A stretch of DNA of 46,449 nucleotides from a virus, in IMG/VR virus record IMGVR_UViG_3300021440_000039, positions 1 through 46,449 of that record. One strand, written 5' to 3'. A program made the translations under genes and the position numbers. Positions 12,581 to 21,123 of this stretch are shown in pieces; the first letter of the stretch is position 1; each line of letters opens with the position of its first letter. A model generated the notes under the pieces. That model was not told the DNA's origin and searched no databases. It saw only the letters and a list, made by a program, of their open reading frames with translations.

Positions 12581-14058
12581 TATCCTCCGATACAGAACAA
12601 GCCTCCGCCCCTACTGCTACGGTAGGGGCTTTGTCCGTCTCCGAACCACAGCTGATTGCTGTGCTGTGCAGGCGCTCATTCGCCGCCTTCGTCCGCACCT
12701 TCTGGCCTGAGATTATCAAGGAGCCCTTGGTGTGGAACTGGCACATGGACGTCCTGTGTCTCGAGCTCCAACGAGTAGCGGAGCGGGTGATGGCGGGCCG
12801 ACCCAACGACTACGATCTCCTCGCCAACGTCCCTCCCGGAACGTCGAAGTCCACCATCGTGTCGGAGATGTTCCCCGCGTGGGTGTGGACCAAGTGGCCC
12901 TGGGCCCAATTCATCTGCGGGTCATATGCGCACCTCCTCGGCTTGGACCTGTCGAAGAAGAGTCGCGACATCGTCCAATCGGCGAAGTACCAGCAAGCCT
13001 TCGGCATCGAGCTCCGCGAGGATCAGAATACCAAAGGCCTCTTCCAGAACCAGCACGGAGGCTGGCGTCTGTCCTGCACACCCACCTCCACTGCGACCGG
13101 TTTCCACGCCCACTTTATCTTGGTGGACGATCCGCTGAACCCGAAAGAGGCTGCATCGGAGGCAAAGCTCAAAGAGGCCAACGAGTGGATGAAAGACACG
13201 CTCCCCTCCCGCAAAGTAAACAAGGCGACGGCGTGCACCATCCTCATCATGCAGCGCCTGCACCAGAACGATCCCTCTGCCCAAATGCTGGCGCTTGGCA
13301 AAGACCCGAACGCCACCCCCATCCGGCACATTTGTCTCCCCGCTCGCCTGTCGGCCAACGTCTCCCCGGCTAAACTGCGGGCTCGCTACTCTGCCGAGGG
13401 GCTGCTCGACCCCATCCGACTGCCGGAGAGGGTCCTGCGCAACATGGAAGCCCAGCTGGGACAATATGGGGCGGCAGGGCAGCTAATGCAGAACCCGGTC
13501 CCGGCGGAAGGCGGCATGTTCAAGGTAGTGCTCCTGCAGTTCAAACCACGCCCTGTACGGTACCGTCGGATCGTGCGGTACTGGGACAAGGCCGGCTCGG
13601 CCGGGAAGGGCTGCTACACGGTGGGCGTCTTGATGATCGAGGACGGGGACGGGGCCTTCGGCATCCTCGACGTCGTCCGTGGGCAGTGGGACTCGTCCAC
13701 TCGAGAGAAGATGATCCGCATGACCGCAGAAATGGACGGACATTCGGTGCCCGTGCTGATCGAGCAGGAAGGCGGCAGCGGTGGCAAAGAGTCCGCCGAG
13801 AACACCATCCGCAAGACGCTGGTGGGCTTCCGGGTCTATGCAGACAAGCCAGTCGGAGACAAAGCACTGCGAGCGGATCCTTTCTCGGTTCAGGTCAACG
13901 CCGGCAACGTGTGGGTCCTGCAGAACGCCCATTGGGCCAAGGACTACATCGACGAGCTCCAGTTCTTCCCCGTGTCCACCTACATGGACCAGGTGGACGC
14001 GTCGTCCGGAGCCTTCAACTACCTTGCCAAGTTCCGAGGGAGGGTCGGGGCCTTCTGA
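12577..14058 (+). CDS. terL: Terminase large subunit
   Basis: 493 aa; ATPase and nuclease that pumps DNA into the prohead and cuts it. Walker A-like P-P-G-T-S-K-S-T at 86-93, Walker B F-I-L-V-D-D-P at 180-186, coupling-motif-like T-I-L-I-M-Q-R-L-H near 223-231, and the RNase H-like nuclease beginning at R-Y-W-D-K-A-G-S (D about 337) with a later V-L-I-E-Q-E-G-G-S-G. ATGA overlap upstream. A hairpin lies at codons 11-18, and a TTG at 12631 just behind it is an alternative start. Followed by a strong terminator. Confidence 0.93.
   Translation: MISSDTEQASAPTATVGALSVSEPQLIAVLCRRSFAAFVRTFWPEIIKEPLVWNWHMDVLCLELQRVAERVMAGRPNDYDLLANVPPGTSKSTIVSEMFPAWVWTKWPWAQFICGSYAHLLGLDLSKKSRDIVQSAKYQQAFGIELREDQNTKGLFQNQHGGWRLSCTPTSTATGFHAHFILVDDPLNPKEAASEAKLKEANEWMKDTLPSRKVNKATACTILIMQRLHQNDPSAQMLALGKDPNATPIRHICLPARLSANVSPAKLRARYSAEGLLDPIRLPERVLRNMEAQLGQYGAAGQLMQNPVPAEGGMFKVVLLQFKPRPVRYRRIVRYWDKAGSAGKGCYTVGVLMIEDGDGAFGILDVVRGQWDSSTREKMIRMTAEMDGHSVPVLIEQEGGSGGKESAENTIRKTLVGFRVYADKPVGDKALRADPFSVQVNAGNVWVLQNAHWAKDYIDELQFFPVSTYMDQVDASSGAFNYLAKFRGRVGAF
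12607..12629 (+). other. Terminator-like hairpin inside the 5' end of terL
   Basis: GCCCCTAC (12607-12614) and GTAGGGGC (12622-12629) form an 8-bp perfect stem with a 7-nt loop, then TTTG. It could attenuate terL expression or modulate translation. Confidence 0.5.
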
Positions 14059-14104
14059 TAACCAAGTTGACGTCGTAGGGACGGTTCCCTATTTGGCGGA
14101 CTAT

Positions 14105-14136
14105 AGAGCGGACAGCCTATTGCGACTGTCCGCTCT
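14105..14136 (+). terminator. Rho-independent terminator after terL
   Basis: AGAGCGGACAG (14105-14115) pairs with CTGTCCGCTCT (14126-14136), 11-bp perfect stem and 10-nt loop, then TTTC. It stops just before ATG 14145. Confidence 0.85.
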
Positions 14137-14144
14137 TTCACTCT

Positions 14145-14468
14145 ATGACACCGAGAACCCTCCTGCTCCTCCTCGCGCTCGCGTGCGCGGGGTGTTCCGA
14201 TGACAGTCGGACGATGCACTACCGCGTGGCGACTCGCAGCATGGAGCCCACGCTCACGGTAGGGGACAAGGTGCTCGTCGTGGCCTACAGCAAGGAACCC
14301 AAAGTAGGCGACGTCGTGTTGGTCGACCATCCCGACTACGGCACCCCGATCGTCCACCGCATTGCGATCATGGACGGCCCCTATATCCAGACCAAAGGGG
14401 ATGCCAACAAGCTCTACGACAAGGCTGTGCTCCGCTCCGCAGTGATCGGACAAGCCTTCAAGGAGTAA
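14145..14468 (+). CDS. Signal peptidase I (Sec11-like, S26) domain lipoprotein
   Basis: 107 aa. The N-terminus is a signal peptide (LLLLLALACAGC) with Cys14 or Cys17 as lipidation site. Then come R-S-M-E-P-T-L (Ser32), G-D-K-V-L-V-V, G-D-V-V-L-V, V-H-R-I (His71) and T-K-G-D-A-N (Asp86). Ser-Met-x-Pro-T plus His in place of the bacterial Lys and the KGDAN box match Sec11/SipW-type signal peptidases, which use a Ser-His-Asp set. The domain is short but has all boxes. In a phage it might process virion or lysis proteins or act on host secretion. Unusual location between terL and portal. Confidence 0.7.
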   Translation: MTPRTLLLLLALACAGCSDDSRTMHYRVATRSMEPTLTVGDKVLVVAYSKEPKVGDVVLVDHPDYGTPIVHRIAIMDGPYIQTKGDANKLYDKAVLRSAVIGQAFKE

Positions 14469-14475
14469 CCACTCT

Positions 14476-14913
14476 ATGTCACAGCCAACCAAATATCTGA
14501 TCACCGAGGGCTACAAATACACCCTCGCGGACTCGCAATACATTGTCCTCCGCAACTTCCCCACGGTTGATATTGAGACTCCTTTCTTCCGACTGAAGAA
14601 GAACATCCTGTTCATCCACAAAGGTTACTCGTGGGACGGTGCCAGTGGCCCCACGTGGGACTCGGAGTCCACGATCACCCCCAGCTTGGTCCACGACGTT
14701 CTCTATCAGGCCATCCGGGCGGGGAAGCTTCGCCCCTCGGACCGCTTTGAAGCCGACCTCGAGTTCTACCAACTCATGCGGCGACGCACTAGGGGATTCC
14801 TCGGACACCTCCGCGCCTTCTACTTCTTTGTCGGCGTGCGGGTGGGCGGCTGGTTGGCAATCCGTCCCAAAGCGGAAGGCGAGCCGATGAGCCGGGTCTT
14901 TTTCGCTCCGTAA
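14476..14913 (+). CDS. DUF1353 family protein
   Basis: 145 aa. The core G-Y-S-W-D-G-A-S-G-P-T-W-D followed by P-S-L-V-H-D-V-L-Y-Q and A-D-L-E-F-Y-Q-L-M is diagnostic for DUF1353, a family common in phage late regions. A hydrophobic stretch (AFYFFVGVRVGGWLAI, about residues 114-129) may contact membrane. The conserved Asp and His (HD-V-L) suggest a metal site or hydrolase, but the role is unproven. It lies seven bases after the signal-peptidase-like gene. Confidence 0.8.
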   Translation: MSQPTKYLITEGYKYTLADSQYIVLRNFPTVDIETPFFRLKKNILFIHKGYSWDGASGPTWDSESTITPSLVHDVLYQAIRAGKLRPSDRFEADLEFYQLMRRRTRGFLGHLRAFYFFVGVRVGGWLAIRPKAEGEPMSRVFFAP

Positions 14914-14932
14914 CAACCAACCCGACACCACT

Positions 14933-15781
14933 ATGGATCCCACCACTCTCGGTTTGCTCGGACTGCTCTTCGTGTTCAGTCCCCGTCCCAAGATCTTCCA
15001 ACCCAAGCCCGACATGCGGGCCGTAGCCGCAGCGCAGGCTGACGCCGATCGGGCCAAAGCAGATCTCGCCCGTGCCGAAGCCGGGCAGGCGAAGATCGAA
15101 GCGGAGCTAGAGCTCCTCCGCACCCAGCTTGCCAACAAGGACAAGGAGGAGCGCAACAAGGAGCGACAGGTCCTGACCTACAGCCAAGAGATGAACGAAA
15201 TGGCTTCCGGCTCTTTGCAGCTGGTCCCCGAAGAACACCGCACCCCTGAGGTTCTCTTTGCGGCAGAGTGCTTGGCGAAGTCGGGTGGGGCTTTGTCCTC
15301 GGTGTTGGGCCCCCTTTCCCCTGAGCAACGCGTCTCGGTGCTGAAGCTCGTGCAGGGGGCTCTGTCGAAGGCGGTCGCGGAACGCGAAGCCGCCCAGAAG
15401 CTGATCGCCGAGAAAGACCAGCAACTCGCCCAGAACACCACCACGATGCTCCTCCTCCGCAAAGAGAAGGAGCAGTTGGTATCTGTAGTGGAGGAAAAGA
15501 GGGCGGAGGTAGGCTCCGTCAAAGCAGAGGTCCAGCTGGCCAAGGCCGAGAGCACAGCGAAGGACGTTGAGCTCCGAAACACCAACGAGAAGCAACTCCT
15601 CCTCATGTCCAGTCACCGGGAGACGCTGATGTGGATCGTCTTTTGGCTTCTCGCGATCTGGCTTTGGTTCACCCGCGTCCTCCCCGCCCTGTCCAAAACC
15701 TTTGCGTGGGCCAAATGCTTGGAGGGCTTCAACCAGTTCATCTTCCGTCTCATCCTTGGCAATTCCAACCACAAAGAATAG
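14933..15781 (+). CDS. Coiled-coil membrane protein, possible lysis or scaffold role
   Basis: 282 aa. A hydrophobic N-terminus (LGLLGLLFVFS) is followed by about 40 residues of Ala/Lys/Glu coiled coil, a short globular part with P-E-E-H-R-T-P-E, another long coiled coil (about 140-215), then a clear membrane segment, LMWIVFWLLAIWLWF, near residues 223-238 and a short tail. Coiled coil plus membrane anchor is seen in spanins and in some phage DNA-injection or membrane proteins; neither is proven. No signal lipobox. Confidence 0.6.
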   Translation: MDPTTLGLLGLLFVFSPRPKIFQPKPDMRAVAAAQADADRAKADLARAEAGQAKIEAELELLRTQLANKDKEERNKERQVLTYSQEMNEMASGSLQLVPEEHRTPEVLFAAECLAKSGGALSSVLGPLSPEQRVSVLKLVQGALSKAVAEREAAQKLIAEKDQQLAQNTTTMLLLRKEKEQLVSVVEEKRAEVGSVKAEVQLAKAESTAKDVELRNTNEKQLLLMSSHRETLMWIVFWLLAIWLWFTRVLPALSKTFAWAKCLEGFNQFIFRLILGNSNHKE

Positions 15782-15792
15782 AAAGTAGAAAC

Positions 15793-17592
15793 ATGTCCTC
15801 CTTTAACCAAGCGTTTCCTACAAATCTCTCACCGATTCCAGTAGGAGGCAACATCACCCAGAAGATGGCTGATGCCCTCGTTCGAGGGTTTGGTTCGTGT
15901 GCGAATGAGAATCCCTCTGAATACGCCTCCCACTTGATGCGGGAATTTCTCACTGACCCAGAAGCCCTCGCGGCGAGATTCGCCGCCGCCTCCGCCGCCG
16001 CCGCCGCTGCGGTCGCGGGTGCGCGGGCGTCAAAAGTCGCCGCTCTCGGCGGGGCGAGCACAACGAAGACGCTCTCCCCTGACTCTCTCGCGGCCGCATT
16101 CGATGCAGACGGTGCGCGCTTTCATCACCTCGTCTCTTCGCTCGGTCAGGTGGGTGTCGGGTACGGCACTTTCACCGCAGCCGATTCTACCGCCGGACTT
16201 CAGCACTATACCGTGGCCTGCTCCGCCGGGGCAAACCGCTGGGATGCGTGGAAGACGCTTTCGCTGATGTCGCCCGGCGCATGGGGCGGCGACAAGACGA
16301 CGGTGAATTGGTCGCAGCGTTTCGGGGTGGAGGTCGACTTTGCGCTTACCGTCGCAAGCACCCCCACCAACGGAGACGGCATGGCGGTCGCCTACCCAGC
16401 GTCGCGTATCTCAAACGCAAAGACTCTCACCGGCGCCGGAATCGGAGTTCGGGTCGAGTGGGTTGGTGGTGCCAATCTCGGAGTTGTGCTCATGCAGCAC
16501 AACGGGTCCACACAGACCGACACCGCGTTGCTGGCGAACCTCGGCCGAGCGACCGGCGGAACGAAGCATAAGCACCGCCTGCGCCTCATGCATGAGGCGG
16601 GGGTTACCGAAATTTTCGTGGACGACGTGTACGTCGGCAAAGCGAGTGCCGGCCCGACGGCTGTCGCTGACACCGCAATTGCGAACCGAGATTGGTACTT
16701 CATGCCCAAGAGCGAGGGCGGAGCGGTCACGCTCGACATGCTTCCGCCGCGACTGATTTCCCCGACGCGATTTCGGCGGAACGCCCCGAAAGCGATCTGC
16801 TTTCTCTGGATGGGGCAAAGCAACGCCGTAGGTGGAAACTACTCTACGGCATGCCCGCAGAACTACGAGGGGCTCAACACCGACGGACTCTTCCTCGATT
16901 GCGGAAAGGCTGGGACCTGGGGAACCGATGCCTCCTGTCCGGTATCCGGGACTGGCGCAATCCCGGCTCCTGCGCTCGACCGCGTCGCGGCTAGTGCCGG
17001 CAGCAACTATGGTTACGGCCACATCGCCTTTGCGCGCCGTATGCAGCGGCTTTTCCCTGGACAGCGGATCGTTGTAATCAAACACGCCTGCAACGGTTCG
17101 CCGCTCCAAGGGTACTGGAGAAAGGTGGACAATCTCTACTACCAGTCAGCCGTCGCAACCGTTGCGGCCCACCTCGCCACGCTCCGGACCGCTGGTTATG
17201 ACGCCTCGCTTGCGGGAGCTTATTGGTGGCAGGGCGAAGGCGACTGCTGGACAAGCGTGGACGCTTCACTGTCGGCAGCATACGGCGCGAATCTCACCCG
17301 GCTCGTCGCCGACTTTCGTTCCGACCTCGACGCTGGCGCGGCTCCGAACCTGCCGTTTGCTGTCGTGCGGCTACCTTCGTGGCAGCAGGCTTCAAGCTAC
17401 ATGGTCGCGGCAAGGCACCAAACCATCCGCGACGCCGAGACCGAGTTTGTTGCCGCTGACGCCGGGCGATCCGTGCTGATCGACACCGACGACACGACGG
17501 CCACCGATGCGGACAAAGTGCACGCCAATCTGGCGAGCTACGAGCTTGTCGGAGTGCGTGCTGCAATCGCCCTCGCGTCCGTGCTCGCCTAA
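15793..17592 (+). CDS. Tail fibre-like protein with SGNH (CE6/SASA-type) esterase domain
   Basis: 599 aa. Residues 1-100 look fibre-like with a low-complexity Ala run (SAAAAAAVAGA); about 100-330 form a beta-rich jelly-roll/lectin-like domain (DWYFMPKSEG). The C-terminal domain has SGNH esterase blocks: W-M-G-Q-S-N with Ser343, Y-W-W-Q-G-E-G-D (477-484), and D-A-D-K-V-H with Asp574/His577. These match carbohydrate O-acetylesterases of the SASA/CE6 type, which deacetylate surface polysaccharide. By eye the codon use is richer in GCG/CGC than neighbours, suggesting separate acquisition. It sits between terL and the portal rather than in the tail block. Confidence 0.8.
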   Translation: MSSFNQAFPTNLSPIPVGGNITQKMADALVRGFGSCANENPSEYASHLMREFLTDPEALAARFAAASAAAAAAVAGARASKVAALGGASTTKTLSPDSLAAAFDADGARFHHLVSSLGQVGVGYGTFTAADSTAGLQHYTVACSAGANRWDAWKTLSLMSPGAWGGDKTTVNWSQRFGVEVDFALTVASTPTNGDGMAVAYPASRISNAKTLTGAGIGVRVEWVGGANLGVVLMQHNGSTQTDTALLANLGRATGGTKHKHRLRLMHEAGVTEIFVDDVYVGKASAGPTAVADTAIANRDWYFMPKSEGGAVTLDMLPPRLISPTRFRRNAPKAICFLWMGQSNAVGGNYSTACPQNYEGLNTDGLFLDCGKAGTWGTDASCPVSGTGAIPAPALDRVAASAGSNYGYGHIAFARRMQRLFPGQRIVVIKHACNGSPLQGYWRKVDNLYYQSAVATVAAHLATLRTAGYDASLAGAYWWQGEGDCWTSVDASLSAAYGANLTRLVADFRSDLDAGAAPNLPFAVVRLPSWQQASSYMVAARHQTIRDAETEFVAADAGRSVLIDTDDTTATDADKVHANLASYELVGVRAAIALASVLA

Positions 17593-17692
17593 CCTCGCCA
17601 TGCGCCCGCCCCTCGCCATCGCCACCGCCTCTCAGAACATCCGCGGCATTGTCGGAGTCAACGCCTACTTCGAGTGAGGTAGAAACACCGTT

Positions 17693-17896
17693 ATGATCCG
17701 AGCACTCTACAGAGTCCCTGGCACTATACTCCCAAGGCTTCTCGAGCTTCCTGGGGAGTCCCTCGACTTCCTTGCACTGGAGGCGCACGGCCACAAGATA
17801 TTAGGACCAGCGGCTCGTAGAGTTGCTTCGTGGATTCCACTATGTTATACACCATCAGCAAATCGGAGGGGGCGAAAGGCTACCCGATCGTCCTAA
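17693..17896 (+). CDS. Small hypothetical protein (uncertain)
   Basis: 67 aa, ATG behind GAGGTAGAAACACCGTT, which contains GAGG as a possible Shine-Dalgarno. The N-terminal 45 residues look protein-like (TILPRLLELPGESLDFLALEAHG); the last 20 are Ser/Arg-rich and overlap the next gene by 55 nt. It may be real with an overlapping tail or may be spurious. Confidence 0.35.
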   Translation: MIRALYRVPGTILPRLLELPGESLDFLALEAHGHKILGPAARRVASWIPLCYTPSANRRGRKATRSS

Positions 17897-18039
17897 TGGA
17901 AGGGAAGCGATCTGGCATTCCCACGGCTCCTGAGTTGGAGTTTTGGGGAGAGATCCTCCGCCTCCGCAAAGAAAACATTCGGCTCCGGCGCCGCAACGCG
18001 GACCTGCTCCACCATCTTTCACCAAAACCAACCAACTGA
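17842..18039 (+). CDS. Small coiled-coil protein
   Basis: 65 aa from ATG 17842 (a GTG at 17830 is also possible). The C-terminal half is a basic coiled coil: I-L-R-L-R-K-E-N-I-R-L-R-R-R-N-A-D-L-L-H-H-L, leucines spaced like a zipper. It ends ten bases before the portal start, so it may be co-expressed with head genes. Role unknown; scaffold-like or nucleic-acid binding are possibilities. Confidence 0.55.
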   Translation: MLYTISKSEGAKGYPIVLMEGKRSGIPTAPELEFWGEILRLRKENIRLRRRNADLLHHLSPKPTN

Positions 18040-18048
18040 TCCATCTAT

Positions 18049-20112
18049 ATGCCTGACCAACAAGAACCCCCGACCATGCGCCGGGGATATCTCCCCCTCG
18101 AGGCCTTGGCCCTCAACGAAGCCGGACTCATTAGCCGTTCGGCGCTGACTCGCATGTTGACGGACCCGCGCCGCGACATCGATCACGAGTGCGGATATCC
18201 CGTCGAGATTTCCAACGAGCTCTATGACTCCTACTACCGGCGCGGACTCGGCGCCCGGGTGGTGAACATCTTCCCGGAAGAGGGGTGGAAGAAGACCCCG
18301 GAAGTCTACGAGACTGACGACGCGAAGGACACTCCGTTTGAGAAGGCGTGGAAGGCGTCGGTCAAGAAGCACAATCTCTATGAAGTGATGCAGCGGGCCG
18401 ACGTGCTCTCTGGCATTAGTCGGTTCGGTGTCATCCTCCTCGGCTTCAACGACGGAGGCAAGCTGGATGATCCGGTGAAGTCCTTCTCCGAGAAAGTGGA
18501 AGCCTCCCAAGCCGCTTCTACGAAACTGCTCTACGTTCGGGCCTTCCCGGAGAAAGCCGTTACCATTGCCAGCTGGGAAGCGGACACCACGAACCCTCGT
18601 TTCGGACTCCCGACCTCCTACACGATCCAGTTCATCGATCCAGCTTCGGGTCAGAACACAGCCCCGGCCAACCAAGCGACGTCCTTGTCCTCGCGCACAG
18701 TGCACTGGCATCGGATCATCCACTTGGCTGACAACAGGCGCCAGAGCGACATCTACGGCACCCCACGTATGGAGGATGTCTTCGATCGCCTCTACGATTT
18801 GAAGAAGATCCTCGGCGGCGGCTCCGAGATGTTTTGGAAGGGCGGCTTTCCGGGCCTGTCCTTCGAGCTCGCGCAGAACGTCGACCCCAACGTGGAAATC
18901 GACAAGGAGGGATTGAAGGAGCAGTTCGAGAAATACTCCAACGGACTCCAGCGATACATGGCCCTCACCGGCATGACCGCGAAGAGCCTTTCCCCGCAGG
19001 TCGCTGACCCCAACAACCACCTCGAGGCCAACATCAAGGCCATCTGCATCACAAAGGGGATCCCGTACCGGATCTTCATGGGTACGGAGGAAGCACAGCT
19101 GGCGGGTGAGCAGGACAACGATGCGTGGCTGTCCCGCATTGCATCCCGCCGTGAGCTTTACCAAACCCCGCACATCGTCCGCAACCTAGTCAACCGGCTG
19201 ATCCAAGTCAAAGCCCTCCCCGCCCCTCAGGAGATGGACGAGGAGACGGAGATGCCCAAATACGAAGTGCACTGGCCCGATCTTCGTATCAAGGGTGAGA
19301 AGGAGAAGGCTGATGTCGCCAAGGTCCGGATCGATACGGTCGCCGCGTGGTCCGGCGGACAGCTCGACACGTTGATTCCGCCCACGGTGTTCTTTACCCA
19401 GTTCCTCGGCATGGCGAAGGAAGAGGCCGAAGCCATTGTCAAAGCCGCCACCGAGTACCTCAAGGGGGTCGGGGAGGATGCGGACCTCAAGAAGAACCTC
19501 GACGAGATGGCAGCGGAGGAACAGAAGGCTGCCTTGGAAGCCCAGCAAGCTATGGCAGGGGACAAGGGAACCCCTCCCGGGGAGAAGGGGGCGACAGAGC
19601 AGGTTCCGGCTCAAGGAGACGGGGAGGAAGAGCCCGATACCGACGAGGAAGAGCCGGCAACCCATGGTGGTCCTGGTTCCGGCAACTTCGGACACGGTGG
19701 CAGACCGGGTGAACGGGGCGGGTCCAGTTCGGGGGGTGGTGGGTCGGCTGAGGAAAAGGATCCCATGGAGGGCACCGCGTTCTCCAAAAAGGCTCGGGCA
19801 GTCAAAGAGGCAGCCTCGGTGGCTCACGCCTCCGGGCTCTCCGCCAAAACCTCTGAGGACCATAGCAAGGCCGCAGAGCTGTGGGACAAGGCCTCTACCG
19901 CTGCAGAAGCAAACGGCGAGAAGTTCAACGCGACGCAATACAAAGGAGAGGCCGGCGCGCACCGTGAAAAGTCTGCGGTGCTCAAAGCCGGGGAGGTCTA
20001 TTCTCGATCCCGCAAGTTGGGGGCCACCTACAAACAAGCCGCGAAGGATGCTGAGTCCGCCTACAAGAAGGCGGGCGGCACCAAGTCGGAGGTTCCGGAC
20101 TTCTCCAAATGA
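18049..20112 (+). CDS. Portal protein (DUF1073/Acb1-like N-terminal family) with GSGNFGH tail
   Basis: 687 aa. The portal is the twelve-fold ring through which DNA enters and leaves the head. The order R-G-L-G-A-R-V-V-N-I-F-P-E-E-G-W, then L-S-G-I-S-R-F-G-V-I-L-L-G, and K-G-I-P-Y-R-I-F-M-G-T-E-E-A-Q-L-A-G, matches portal proteins of the DUF1073 type. After about residue 500 come an acidic region and the Gly-rich box G-P-G-S-G-N-F-G-H-G-G-R-P-G-E-R-G-G (541-558), then a helical C-terminal domain of about 115 residues. The same box occurs in the protease gene downstream. ATGA overlap with the next gene. Confidence 0.9.
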   Translation: MPDQQEPPTMRRGYLPLEALALNEAGLISRSALTRMLTDPRRDIDHECGYPVEISNELYDSYYRRGLGARVVNIFPEEGWKKTPEVYETDDAKDTPFEKAWKASVKKHNLYEVMQRADVLSGISRFGVILLGFNDGGKLDDPVKSFSEKVEASQAASTKLLYVRAFPEKAVTIASWEADTTNPRFGLPTSYTIQFIDPASGQNTAPANQATSLSSRTVHWHRIIHLADNRRQSDIYGTPRMEDVFDRLYDLKKILGGGSEMFWKGGFPGLSFELAQNVDPNVEIDKEGLKEQFEKYSNGLQRYMALTGMTAKSLSPQVADPNNHLEANIKAICITKGIPYRIFMGTEEAQLAGEQDNDAWLSRIASRRELYQTPHIVRNLVNRLIQVKALPAPQEMDEETEMPKYEVHWPDLRIKGEKEKADVAKVRIDTVAAWSGGQLDTLIPPTVFFTQFLGMAKEEAEAIVKAATEYLKGVGEDADLKKNLDEMAAEEQKAALEAQQAMAGDKGTPPGEKGATEQVPAQGDGEEEPDTDEEEPATHGGPGSGNFGHGGRPGERGGSSSGGGGSAEEKDPMEGTAFSKKARAVKEAASVAHASGLSAKTSEDHSKAAELWDKASTAAEANGEKFNATQYKGEAGAHREKSAVLKAGEVYSRSRKLGATYKQAAKDAESAYKKAGGTKSEVPDFSK

Positions 20113-21116
20113 TAGTCCGCACCAAACAAGGCTGGGCCGTCAAGGCATCCTCCGGGAGGAAATTCCTCTCCCGGAGGGACCTGTCTCGAGAGGAAGCTCT
20201 CCAACGTCTCCAACAGGTCGAGCACTTCAAGCACGTCTCCACCAACGCGGCCTTTGTCTCCAACGCCCAGCCCCAGCGCACAGACCCGTCCAAGACAGGA
20301 GACATCCGCCGCGCATGGGTGCGGGAAAGCAATGCCCGTTTCCGCGACCTCAAGAAGGCTCTGATCGAGTTTTTGGTAAAGCAGGACGAGTTGGCTCTGA
20401 AGCCTCCGACTCACGGTCTCGTTACCCACGCCCGACAGTACGAGTTCCAGACCTCGGCCCAAAAGGTCGAGGCCTTCAGCTCTTGGTTGGACGACCAGAT
20501 GGACTCCAAGCTCTTGTCCAAAGGCAAGGGCATCTGGGCTGGTCGGTATATTGACTCAGCTTACAAACGCGGAATCGTTCGGGCCTACATCGACGTGCAC
20601 TCCGGGAGACTGGGAGGGATGCAGAAGGGTACCGCCGACGCAACGAAGGCGGAGTTCCTGCGCAGTGCAATGGCGGTGCCCGAACGGATCGACTCCGTCC
20701 AACTGCTAGCCACTCGGGCGTTCGAGGGGATGAAGGGTCTCTCCTCGAGGATGAAAACCAAGATGAACTTCATCCTGGCGAACGGTCTGGCCAACGGGGA
20801 AGGCCCCGCTTCGATGGCCCGTGAGATGGTGGACGCAATGGGAATAGAGCAGGGCCGAGCAGAGACCATCGCTCGCACAGAGACCGCCCACGCCCAGGGG
20901 GAAGGGCAGCTGAGCGGCTATGAGGAACTGGGCGTGGAAGAGGTCGGTCTCCAAGTCGAGTTCCTCACGGCGGGCGACGACCGCGTCTGCGAGAAATGCC
21001 AGGAGCTCGCCGACGAAGGACCCTATACGATTGAGGAGGCTCGAGGGGTGATCCCCGTGCACCCCAATTGCCGCTGTGCTTGGGCTCCTATCACTGCGGC
21101 CCCGTCCAAGCGATAA
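20109..21116 (+). CDS. Phage Mu F-like minor head protein
   Basis: 335 aa. MuF-domain proteins attach near the portal and are often injected with DNA. The C-terminal half has A-R-T-E-T-A-H-A-Q-G, then a D-D-R-V-C-E-K-C-Q pair of cysteines, and the closing P-V-H-P-N-C-R-C-A-W, the family signature for a zinc-like site. The N-terminal 110 residues are basic and variable (M-I-V-R-T-K-Q-G-W-A-V-K...), possibly a fused small domain. Start overlaps the portal stop by ATGA. The frame ends TAA-TAG. Confidence 0.88.
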   Translation: MIVRTKQGWAVKASSGRKFLSRRDLSREEALQRLQQVEHFKHVSTNAAFVSNAQPQRTDPSKTGDIRRAWVRESNARFRDLKKALIEFLVKQDELALKPPTHGLVTHARQYEFQTSAQKVEAFSSWLDDQMDSKLLSKGKGIWAGRYIDSAYKRGIVRAYIDVHSGRLGGMQKGTADATKAEFLRSAMAVPERIDSVQLLATRAFEGMKGLSSRMKTKMNFILANGLANGEGPASMAREMVDAMGIEQGRAETIARTETAHAQGEGQLSGYEELGVEEVGLQVEFLTAGDDRVCEKCQELADEGPYTIEEARGVIPVHPNCRCAWAPITAAPSKR

Positions 21117-21119
21117 TAG
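21112..21119 (+). promoter_or_regulatory. GATAATAG element before the 21124 gene
   Basis: The octamer ends four bases before ATG 21124, placing a -10-like GATAAT where a leaderless transcript would start. It also supplies the stop codons TAA-TAG of the MuF gene, so it may be explained by coding use alone. Confidence 0.3.
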
Positions 21120-21123
21120 ACAG

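Noticed and set aside
12335-12662. CCACAGCTGATTG repeated at about 12335 and 12647
   Set aside because: A short match inside two unrelated coding sequences, likely chance.
17600-17677. 25-codon frame after the esterase gene
   Set aside because: Very short, no ribosome-binding site or recognisable feature; probably chance.
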